NCBI GenBank assembly: GCA_039654915.1
Contig: CM077593.1
Span: 116,801,413-116,865,412, forward strand
Direction: 5' to 3'
Source of the DNA: Aquilaria yunnanensis
Taxonomy: Eukaryota > Streptophyta > Magnoliopsida > Malvales > Thymelaeaceae
Length of the DNA stretch: 64,000 bases
Shown here: positions 11,520 through 26,821 of the stretch, piece by piece
How positions within the stretch are numbered: position 1 is the first letter of the stretch
Layout of the letters: each line of letters opens with the position of its first letter
The notes under the pieces: model-generated
Database searches by the model: none
The model's input: only the letters and a program-made list of their open reading frames with translations
What the model was told of the DNA's origin: nothing
Translations under genes and position numbers: made by a program

Positions 11520-13174
11520 ATGCCACCAAAAGGAGATCAAACATATACACGTCGCCCAGGGAAAGGGCTATTTCAGCAAATGAAAGAAGTTTTAGCTGAA
11601 CCAATAGGTAGACATGAGCGGGCACGCCAATCACACTCCCATGATTTGGATGCACAGCCATCAACAGAACAAACACCTGTTCATCATCCTCACCCTCCCA
11701 CAGGTGGTATTCACATTGGTCCGAGACGTGGCAGTGGTAGTCGGTCTATCCCGACCCCTGTAGTCTCACCGGATGGTGGGAGTTCACATGGTCAGAACAC
11801 GGTATCCCAAGCCTCCCTGCAGTCTCGTTTACGGATAGTACCTCACGGGAACACGTAAGTAATGCACCCGCTTGTACCAAATTAGTTTATTTAACATGTA
11901 GTATCTGAAGTCGCAGTAAGACTAATTTCATGAATTCTGTGAAACATCCACTTCATGTAGCTTCCTTGCATCACGAGCAACAAGGTTGGTCACTAGATGC
12001 TTCACCACACACTTCAGGGGACATCATAACTGGACGAGCGCGAGTCCAGCAGATATTCAGGCGTGGTGGCGCGTATTTGAGGTTAGATACTTGTTATAAT
12101 TATTTCGCCTTTATCTATATATGTTTGAATCTATAGATCCTTTTTAGGTAAGTTTATTTCGTTCATAACGTGCAGGGATTATGTGAGTGGGATGCAGCCC
12201 ACCATAATGAGGTCTACCGCATCTGGCATATGTTGGCGGCTGCTCATTACCGACAAACGCTGGGGGACATCCGCCGAGAAAAGAATCCGGAGAAACGCCG
12301 AGCAAGGGCATCTTTTATGACCGACGCGCAGTATGCAGAAATGGAAGCATGGTGGGACACCGCGGAGTTTAACGAGCAATCGGCAAGGGGTAAGACGATA
12401 CGAGCATCATCATCGGAGTCATCTAACTCCACAGGTGCATGCAGTGCTACATATGCAGGAGGTTCGGTTTCCATTACTGAACACCGAGAACGAATGGTAA
12501 AATATTCATAATCTTTTACACATAATTCATGTAACTTTATTTGGGCAATCAATTAATGTGACTATGTTTCAAATGTAGCGTGATAAAGATCCGGAGAAGA
12601 GGGACCCAGGATTGTTCAAGGTGATGCAGCAAACGCATAAGAAAAAGAGCGGGGATTACGTTAACAGGCGTACTGAAGAACTTGCGGTAAGTAATAGTTA
12701 CATAATGCTTAAGTATAATTTCTGATCTTGTTACTAAAGACTTTTCTGTACTGTTATATGCAGGCAATAGTAGCTGCTGAGATCGAGGAAGCAACGCAGC
12801 AAACGGATGATTCAGGTGGCGCACCTGACATAGATGAGGTTGCGATCATAAGTGCCGCTGCTGGGGGCAGGAAGAAAGGGCGTGTATTTGGGCTTGGATC
12901 AGAACAACATGTCGTGCCTGGACGACGGCGACCAGGGCTTACTCATGCAGCACATGTTGATGTGATGCAGACTCCGGAGTTCGCTGAACAAGTACAGCGA
13001 GTCGTAGCGGAGCAAACTGCACAGCAAGCATCATATTATGAGCGGAAGCTAGAACGTCTGAGGAGGAGACAACGATCTGACATATCCCACATATGCAATT
13101 CACTTGGCATTCCCCCCCCCGCACCACCTGCAGATGATGATGATGATGATGACTCCGGATCGGATGACGCATAG
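11520..13174 (+). CDS. TNPA-like CACTA accessory protein (multi-exon)
   Basis: Second gene of the element, in the same orientation 180 bp after the transposase stop. The probable model is exon 1 at 11520-11854 (proline/histidine-rich, donor GTAAGT), a possible exon near 11930-12080 whose frame is uncertain, then 12176-12496, 12579-12686 and 12764-13174. The exon from 12176 carries a plant transposase Ptta/En-Spm (Transposase_24) signature: an ALKRRY-like basic segment, a FMTDAQYAEMEAWW motif and a C-terminal part with KDPEKRDPGLFK. The last exon ends in a helical stretch rich in R, E and Q and a run of aspartates before the stop. By family precedent it binds the subterminal repeats and assists excision. 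Exon 2 is the weak point of the model. Confidence 0.75.
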
Positions 13175-13526
13175 ATCAGGTATATCATGCTACTATATGT
13201 ATTTATAGACAAACATTCACTTAGTTCGATTATGAAAGCATGTAATTTAAACTCTACTGGTATATCATGCTCATGTGGATTTAGTAGTAAATTTCCAACT
13301 TGGCTTAGTAAGTTTAAGGATTCTGTATGTTTGTTTTAACACACATTCACTTAGTAATTAAAATTTATGAAATTTTGCGAGTTTAAAAAATTAACTACAA
13401 ACGATATCAGTATCCGCATAATACGAGGTTAACGTTTAAATAATACATTCGATTGGAAATGGACAGTATAGAGATAAATAATATAAATAAAAAAATATTT
13501 CGAAGCTAAAAAAAAAAAATCTGGAA

Positions 13527-14018
13527 AATTTTCCAACTGCTGTGGCTGTTGGAATATTACACATTTTCCAACGGCCTGGGCAGTTGGAAATTTTTCCAAT
13601 GGCTTCAAAAATTTCCAACTGTCAGGCAGTTGGAAAATTTTCCAACGGCCTAAGCAGTTGGAAAATTTCCAACTGTCACATTTTGTCTGAGCAGTTGGAA
13701 ATTTTTCCAACTGCCTAGGCCGTTGGAAAATTTTCCAATGGCTTAAAAATTTCCAACTGCTCAGGCCGTTGGAAATTTTTCCAACTGCTCAGGCAGTTGG
13801 AAACCAAAAAAAAAAAAAAATTAATAAAGCCGTTGGAAATTCTCCAACTGCTTTTTTTCCAACGGCTGACAGTTGGAATTTCCAACTGCTCACTCCTGGG
13901 CAGTTGGAAAATTAGCTTCCAACGAATGATTTTCCAACTGACTATTTTCCAACGGCCAGCCGTTGGAAACAGTCCATTTCCAACGGCTGGCAGTTGGAAA
14001 TGGCAGTTGGAAAATCAT
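13527..14018. repeat. CACTA 3' subterminal repeat array
   Basis: Densely packed copies of TTTCCAAC[TG]GC and its inverse, without the AT-rich spacers seen at the left end. Here the CAACTGC/GCAGTTGG variant predominates, often paired with a CCGTTGG arm, giving mismatched hairpins. At the left end the fully complementary CAACGGC/GCCGTTGG form predominates. Confidence 0.92.
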
Positions 14019-14021
14019 ATT

Positions 14022-14033
14022 TTTTTAGTAGTG
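14022..14033 (-). repeat. CACTA right terminal inverted repeat
   Basis: TTTTTAGTAGTG, the inverse of 4229-4240, followed by the AAA target-site duplicate. Confidence 0.95.
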
Positions 14034-14099
14034 AAATCTGAAAGTTAGTTTTAAAGCAAACAGCAGATGAAGTGTTAAACGCAAACAGAGGAGATGGTG

Positions 14100-14235
14100 A
14101 TCCATTTCCATCAAATGCTCATCAACAAGAATTTCAAGTATGATGCTCACCTCAGGCTCAGTACGTAAAAACCTTTGTTAGTCCCTCTTACCTCAGTCTC
14201 AGTGTAATGTTTGAAGCTAAAGGGGACCGTTCTAA
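14100..14235 (-). repeat. Distal upstream region of wax synthase copy 1, displaced by the CACTA insertion
   Basis: Aligns with 36827-36930 upstream of copy 2: GATCCATTTCCA, CAAATGCTCATC, ACAAGAATTTCAAGTATGA, GCTCACCTCAG, AAAACCTTTGTT, CAGTCTCAGTGTAATGTTT. It was originally a few hundred bases from the copy 1 start codon and now lies 10 kb away. Confidence 0.85.
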
Positions 14236-15109
14236 AATATCTGGTCGGCATCCATACACACCCATTCTTAATTGTCCGATGAAGAGATCTAATTTTGGCT
14301 AAAGTATTCATGGACTCTTATAATTTTATCTTTTGGTCCAATTGGGGCTAATGTTTTCAATATTATCATCAAAGCCCATTATAGTGAAGATCAAATATGA
14401 GTAACCCTTTGATGCAGTATTGCCGGTTGTTCCCGCTCGCTGCCGCCCTCTCGCCTCACATCAGTCTACCCGTTGTTGGTAATGGGAATCGGAAGGAGAA
14501 ACCCTTTGTGAAGCCATCCCCGCCACCAATGCACAGCCATCCCGTCGCGATAACCATCCCCTTTGACGAAACCATCCCCATTGTGAAATTGAGGAGAAAC
14601 CATCCCTGTCACAAAAACCATCATCGGCAATGAAAATCCAGGACGAAACCGCCTCCACCCGTGAACCCGTTTCCTGACCCATAACCAACAGCTTAACCTG
14701 TTTGACCAAGTCCACTATTGCTTATCGGTAAAACTTACTTTTACCCCTCCTATTTCTACGTTGGTTTGTTTTGCCCTAAATGTTTCTATGTTCGTAAAAA
14801 TAGGCGCCGGTAGTGGTAGCATTGGTAATTTGTATTTTTATTTGATTTTTGTTTATTTTTCATTCTAGCCACAGATTAATTTAATAAAATTGATAATACA
14901 GAAATAAGTTTGATTTTTTTTCATTAATTTAATAAACTAGATAGCAGAAATAGTTTTGATTTATTTTTTGTCACTAATTACTTGAAAAAAGATAAAAATT
15001 ATAACATTATTTATACCAAGACTCCTCAAATTATAAACTCTTTGTCTCTAAACATTTTAAAAATTGTTTAGTATGTCAATCATAGTAAAAAAAATTAATA
15101 TTGTATAAA
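14236..15109. other. Non-coding sequence, no gene seen
   Basis: Contains short proline/histidine-rich open frames at 14397-14715 on both strands, with repeated CCATCCCC-type words but no family signature. The rest is AT-rich. Confidence 0.45.
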
Positions 15110-16245
15110 AAACCTTAAACAAAACTCTAACCCTAAACCCTAATATTAAACTCAAACACTAATCCTAAATCCTAAGCCTTAACCCAAAACCTCAACCCTA
15201 AACATATACATAAATGTTTTGCATTTATAAAGTAAAATGTTAAATTTGTTAGTTATATTCAAAATTAATATTACATACCAACTAAACCAATAATATAATA
15301 TAAAAAATACTAAACATAACCCTAGCCTTAACCTTAAATCTTAAATTTAACCATAGTCCAAAACTCTAAAAACCAAAATCCTAATTCTAACCCTAAACTC
15401 AAAACCATAAACAATACATCTAAACCCTAACATTAAATCATAAACCCTAACCTGAATTCCTAATCACTAATCCTTAACCGTAATCTCTAATTCCTAACCC
15501 TAGTCCCTAACCCTAATCCTTAATTCCTAACCCATGCATCAAATTTAGCTATTAAATTCGCACAAGAAATATAATGTAGGATATTTATTTGTTTGGATCT
15601 TTTTTTTTTTATTTTTTAGAAGAGTTTAATTTTTATTTAGATTTCATAATGCATATTAAAAAATAATACATATTAATACATATTAATTTTTTTCAAATTC
15701 AATTTGTCTCGAATTATCTGCAAACTATATGTTTGTAAACATTTACAACATTTTTCTGGGCCTTGAACAAATTGAGTTTTCAAAATAAAATAAATCTTAA
15801 CCCTAAATCCTAACTCTAACCTTAAATCTTAAATTTAACCCAAGTCCAAAACTATAAACACCTAAATCCAAAGTCTAACCCTAAACCCAAAACCATAAAC
15901 TATATGCCTAAACCCTAACATTAAATCATAAACCCTACCCCTAACTCTAAATCTTAATCCCTAACCCCAATCCGTAACCCAAATTCCTAACCCTAATCCC
16001 TAACCCTAAACCCTAATCTTAATCTTAATCTTAATCCTAACCATAATTTGTAACCTTAATCCTAACCCTAATTCTAATCCCCAATCCCTATAATTCATAA
16101 CCCTAAATCCTAACTCCAAAAATTAACCCTAATCCTAAACCCTAAACCTAATCATTAGCCTCTAACCCTAACCCAAACCCTAATCTCTAACACTAACCTT
16201 AAACCCTAAAAACTAAATCGTAAATAACCATAAATTCTAAATTCC
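15110..16245 (+). repeat. Degenerate telomere-like (CCCTAAA) arrays
   Basis: Two blocks, about 15115-15540 and 15780-16245, consist largely of degenerate heptamers around CCCTAAA, CCCTAAT and CCTTAAC. Runs close to the canonical plant telomere unit occur (for example AACCCTAAACCCTAAT). They are separated by about 240 bp of ordinary AT-rich sequence. The same strand is C-rich throughout. This looks like an old interstitial telomere-type array, though similar low-complexity tracts also spread by other routes. Confidence 0.75.
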
Positions 16246-17052
16246 CTAAACAATATATGAAAATATCTTTGTTGTTTTAGCCATAGATTAATTTAAAAAA
16301 ATTGATAATATAAAGGATTATAATTTTAGGCTACTTATCCAATTATTTAAATAATTTAATATACTTAATTCTTTTAAGAAACAAATATCTAATTTTTTAA
16401 TATTTTCTTAAAAAATTACATTTATTTTTCGAAACCAGAAATGTTTCCTCTCGTAACTGGACGAGGTAATAGCTATCACTTTCCAACTCCGTGCCGTGCG
16501 TCCGTTTTTGTTTCAAAAGGCGGTCATTATTTTGAAGAATAGCCGTCATGTGGGTGCATTTGAAGTCGGCTTCGATTTTGGTTGTATTTACAAGGGTTGC
16601 CACTATTTGGCTCTCTGCCACTGCCACTGCCACTGCCACTGCCACTCCTCCAGCCTCCACGAACAGTGTGGTGTCTGATCCGGCAAATACCTCACGTGCG
16701 ATCGATTTTCTGCAGCCGCGTTGTGCTCCGTGTGTCAAGTGTCCACAAACAGAAAGCAATGAAGGGCAGAGTTTTGCCGAAGCTTGGCCCTGCGAAGGCA
16801 AAACAAATGAGATGGAGCAAAACCGGAGGACACTCCCAAATCGCGACTCACCTTGGCTCACAGTAGCAATTCGTCAGACTACCAAGTGGGTGGCTGGTTT
16901 CATGGCGGGGAGGCTGATTGTGCTCGGCCAGAGGTGGATCTACGGTGCATGGCTTGGGCCGGTGAACAGTGTCAGTGTGGGTGGGGGATTGCTACAGTGC
17001 TCCAATTTCGTTCAGATTGGCGGGGAAACAAAAAAACAAATGGTGGCAATCC
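16246..17052. other. Non-coding sequence with a CCACTG hexamer microsatellite
   Basis: A CCACTG repeat (about five units) lies at about 16616-16647. Open frames across it on both strands (16397-17087) are low in family signal, and I do not call a gene. The right end is the insertion site of the MULE. Confidence 0.45.
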
Positions 17053-17061
17053 ATGTAATTA

Positions 17062-18194
17062 GGCCAAAATCCCTATTGCTCCCCTGAACTATATTGACTC
17101 GGACACTTTGCACCCTGAACTACAGAACGAATCAGATCGAACCCTTAACTATGTAAAATCGGCCTATTGAGTCCTTTAACTCAAGTTTAATGTCACGTGA
17201 TCTCACGTGACATGAACGGCGTGACTTACTTAATGGAGCAGCAACAACACGCTTGGCTCGGGCGACCTTCGTCACTCGAAGAAATGCAGGTTCAAGCCAA
17301 CCCAGATTCCTCCAGCAAGCAGCCACAGCCCTAGCACGAGAAAGATGACTTCTTTGTCAACCTCGGCCTCATTGTACGAACACTTTTGTGTACTATCGAA
17401 TCAAATCGCCCTCCTTAGAAGCTATATCCCCTGCACGAGAAAGATGGAGAGCTTGCGGCTAGCGATGGTAGATACGTACTGGATTGGGTTGCGGTTTTGA
17501 TTGATTTTGGTTTGGTTACGGTGGTTGTGCAAGTACTGGGTTAGAGAAGAGGAATCAGCTAACTGGGATACATAGATTGAACTCAAATTTTGCACGAAAT
17601 GTCGAATTCTATATGTTGTGATTCCGATTTGTTGCAATCTGTAGAGATGCTTATGATATGTTCGATGAAATGCCTAAGTGAATTTGAGCAATTGAAGAAG
17701 GGGTTGAGAGACTGGACGAAGGGAACGGTGGACCAGCTGCTGCCACCGCCACCATCGAGAGCTTTGAGTCCAGGGGAAACCCAGAATAGAACCAGCAGGG
17801 GTTGCCACATCTTGGGTGCCGGCTGAGGTTGAGATTATTGATGAGTGTCGAGAGGAGGTGAGGAGCGAGTTGAAGGGAAATCTCGCGGTAGTGGATTCTA
17901 GCAGGAGATAACTGGCACCGACGATGCAGCTTCAATCGCTGTTGTGATGGATTCGAGCAGAGAGAACCCGGGATGATGATGAACCCATGGGGAGTGGATG
18001 TGGCGGATCTTCAGCAGGTCAGAGGCTCTGTCACGGCGTCTTTATCACGTGGGTGTCATGTGAGCGAATAAGTGAGTTAAGGGACCAAACTGGCCGATTT
18101 CCCAAAGTTTGGGGTTCGAGTTGATCCGGTTCATAGTCTAGGGAGTAAAATGTCCGAGTTACTATAGTTCAGGAGAGCAATAGGTATTTAGGCC
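17062..18194. mobile_element. Non-autonomous Mutator-like element with long TIRs
   Basis: The ends are GGCCAAAATCCCTATTGC on the left and, on the other strand, GGCCTAAATACCTATTGC on the right. Inverted similarity extends about 120 bp inward (CTGAACTATA, AACTCGGACA, GATC-ACTCGAACCC, AAATCGGCC). A perfect 9-bp direct repeat ATGTAATTA flanks it at 17053-17061 and 18195-18203, the size expected for Mutator-like transposition. No transposase frame exists inside. The 1.1-kb interior is GC-richer than its surroundings and could include captured host sequence. It lies about 330 bp upstream of the FAH start codon. Confidence 0.9.
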
Positions 18195-18521
18195 ATGTAA
18201 TTACAATGCAAATGGATGCCCACTTTCAACCTTTTGACCACCATACTAATATACTATTGCTTCTTTTTGAATTAATTTGGTTCTTAAAACCCCCCCAAAA
18301 AAAAAAAAAAGCGAGAGTAACTTGTATACATTTTAAAAAATAACAAAAATAAAGTGGTACGTAATGACCTGGTGTTGAAATTATCCCGCTAGTTACGGTT
18401 TCAGACGGTTCTCCGCTCTGCATAACTACCAGCTCACTTCGTTCCTTTCGTACAGTCTCACGTCTGAACCAGCTCTCGGGCCTCGGCGGACCTCCCAGAA
18501 GTCACCGTTCACGGTTCCGCT

Positions 18522-24311
<5,790 letters not shown>

Positions 24312-25174
24312 GGGAACGGTTTTCTTGGAAGTCGCTCATAAAGCGATTTAAAGCTACTCTCCTTAACATGAATCTTCATGTAAAAGGTTTTTTTTTTCTT
24401 TTCTTTCTGAAAATTTTCTCGGTCCTGGGTATAATAAGATTGACAAACTTCATTTTGCGGTCATGTAAGGGGGTTACTCTCCCGATTAATTCCCAATTCT
24501 TCGTAGTTCTCCTCCCTTTTCGTCTGAATTCAAACAAATTAAAAGCTCTGTAACTGATAAGGACAAGGGGAAAAATTATATGCTTTGGCATTGTGTTTGG
24601 TATGTATTACCAATTGAATGTTGCATTAAATTTTGATCAATTTGAAAACAATTACCCAAACTTGAACCTTACTCTACCCACAAATTCATAGGGAGGGTAT
24701 GAGTTTAACTAATCCCGTTTGATCTTATCTACATCTCTATTAAATTGACATATTTATATTAAAAATGTGATTTGTTTATAATGAAATTATAATTTAACAT
24801 AAATTATCATATATTACTTTAGTTTACAATTTTTAGGTATTAATTAATTATCAAAACATATATTCTTTTTAAAATATGTGTATGTATATATAAAAAAATA
24901 AATCTAAAAAAAATTAAACATATGGCTTAAAATAGGTTAGTGGGTAGTACTTTGTCCCCCGATTACTCGTGGACTATTGATTACACATGAACAAGATTTA
25001 TAATCAACTGTATCCAATTTAAACCCTCTCCTGATTAAAAGAAATATACCATCATATACAAATTAATTGCAAACTCTTAACAGTATAAGATAGTACTACG
25101 GAACACGTATAATTCACGATATACTAACGTGTGAGTTGAAAAATATTTAGACATCTTAAAGAAGAAAACATATT
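24312..25174. other. FAH 3' region and AT-rich spacer
   Basis: Probably includes the FAH 3' UTR up to about 24600. No further coding or transposon structure recognised. Confidence 0.45.
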
Positions 25175-26431
25175 GGTAAAATCTAAATTTGGTCTTTTAA
25201 CTATTTGGTTTATTCTAAAAGTGATTATTAAAATCCTTTAATTCAGGCAATGCTTCCTATTTAAGTCTCATCGTTATTTCAAGCGTTATTTCTGACAAAA
25301 AATGCATATATGGCACTCAATACTCTTTGCTCGGTCTCATAATACTACGTAACATCCTCTTTCATAATAATAAGTCGCAAGACTGGAAGAATAACAAAAC
25401 TTAGGCTAAAATTGGCAAAAAAAGACATAATTTTACGGACTTCAAAGGTTGATAAACCAACCTTCCCCAATCTTCTCTGCTCAACGAGCGCTGCTGGCTG
25501 CTGCCACCATCTTGCTGCTGCACCGCTAACCACTGCGCTTTCCTTCGCCTCAGTGGCTCAGCCCTCTGACCCTCTCGACCTCTACCGTAGGTAAGCCACT
25601 CTCTGACTCCAACGAAACCCCCGTCCTTCTTCATGCTGGTAACCTTTCTCCCGCCCCTATTCGTTTTGATTGCCCCTCTCCTTCACGCCTGTCTCCTTTA
25701 TCTATTATTCTCTAATTCTCTAAACAATACCAAAATCCCAAATCCCCAAAATCTTCTCCAATTCTCCGATTATGGCCGATTCATCGGAATTCCAAATCTC
25801 GATCAGCACCTTCATTGAACCTGAACGACAACCCGGCTGCCAATGTCTCTGTCGACCGTTCCGGCCTTTTCAAACCCCCTAGAAACAAAGGCAGCGTCAT
25901 CCGTTCCCTTTGGCTTTCCAATGAACAAACTTTGACAACTAATTGCTGTCCGGAAACACGTACCACTGGCTCCTGGGAGTCCCTCGAAATGAACTCCATA
26001 TTCGTCAAATCCACAAACATGTTGAGACCCACTTTGTAAGATCGGTCGATAGAGTTGTGCTCATCGACGAATGCCGTTGAACCAAAGGGTGGAAGAAAGG
26101 ACCAACCGGGAGCATCGTAGTGATGGAATTGGGGAAAAATGGAGATAGGAATATTGGTGTTTCAAGTCCTCAAGATTATTGTTTGTGTCAGTTTGGGTAT
26201 AAATTTTTATTTATGTACAATATGATCATTCATTTTAGTTAAAGAGGAAGCCATATAGTAGGGTGGGTACCATGCAGGCAAGTTCCGTCAAAATAACATC
26301 TGAACTAACTGTAGGAACCCAAATAGAACACACCGAATGAGTTAGAAAATTTCAATAGACATTTTAAGAATTAAGAAACCAATATAGGACAAACTGAAAA
26401 GTTACGAGATCACATTTAAATTTTATTCACC
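25175..26431. mobile_element. Degenerate long-TIR element, Pack-MULE candidate
   Basis: The first about 150 bp (from GGTAAAATCTAAATTTGG) and the last about 150 bp (ending TTTTATTCACC) are inverted and alignable by eye: TTTTAACTATTTGG against AACTTTTCAGTTTG, ATTCAGGCAATGC against CATTCGGTGTGT, and GTTATTTCTGAC against GTTATTTTGAC. The GC-rich interior holds exon-like sequence on the minus strand. The flanking 9-mers do not match clearly, so the boundaries are approximate and the element is old. Confidence 0.55.
25783..26150 (-). pseudogene. Exon-like gene fragment inside the long-TIR element
   Basis: An open frame of about 120 codons runs through this stretch on the minus strand with ordinary codon and residue composition (segments such as HHYDAPGWSFLPPFGS and VVRVSGQQLVVKVCSL). 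It has no ATG at a sensible start, so it looks like an internal or 3' exon captured from a host gene. It ends at a stop codon at its low-coordinate end. I do not recognise the parent family. Confidence 0.45.
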
Positions 26432-26791
26432 ATGGTATATTAACTCCCCAGATTGACATTTTTTGTTTTGTGGCGATAACGTTCTAGTGGTTGCCGATGC
26501 CGCCGATTCTAAGCATTGGCAAAAAATGATCGCCAATAAATTTTTCAATCATCGTATTAAAAGCATGTACAAAATTTAGTGCTAAAATATATGTAATAAG
26601 TAGTAAAAAAGTTAGTAAATCCCATCAATTAAATTGTGCTATGTTTTCTTTTCAAGTTTTAGTACAACGTCTCCAGAATAATTTGCTTTGCCAACCACAT
26701 CAGTGCCCGTGGACAACAACAACCCCGCCAACAATGATCGCTTTAATTGTGGCTCGCAAGGTCGGTAGAGGTCATTACAAATAAGAGTAAA
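26432..26791. other. Spacer between long-TIR element and Helitron
   Basis: Contains a block (about 26625-26710) that resembles 46380-46480 in the same orientation (TTAATTGTGC/ATTAAATTGTGCC, TTTTAGTACAA, TCCAGAATA/TTCAGAATA, CCAACCACATCA). No gene seen. Confidence 0.5.
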
Positions 26792-26821
26792 CTAGTTTAC
26801 ATACCCGGTATTGTCACGGGA
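26792..26821 (-). repeat. Helitron 3' terminus with hairpin
   Basis: On the minus strand: CCCG-TGACAATAC-CGGG (stem 26804-26807 with 26817-26820), then TATGTAAA and terminal CTAG at 26792-26795. Confidence 0.6.

Larger units (their letters stand above)
4229..14033 (+). mobile_element. Complete CACTA (En/Spm-type) DNA transposon, 9.8 kb
   Basis: The left end is CACTACTAAAAATT and the right end is the inverse, TTTTTTAGTAGTG. The element is flanked by the 3-bp direct repeat AAA at 4226-4228 and 14034-14036. Both ends carry dense subterminal repeats, and the interior holds a TNPD-like transposase gene and a TNPA-like gene in the same orientation. All hallmarks of an autonomous CACTA element are present and neither gene shows an obvious stop or frameshift, so it may be recent. 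It sits inside the upstream part of the wax synthase copy 1 duplication unit: the sequence beyond its right end resumes similarity to the upstream region of copy 2. Confidence 0.95.

Noticed and set aside
16397..17087. Open frames of 154 and 179 codons on opposite strands
   Set aside because: No family signature, they overlap each other and a CCACTG microsatellite, and the plus-strand frame runs into the MULE end.
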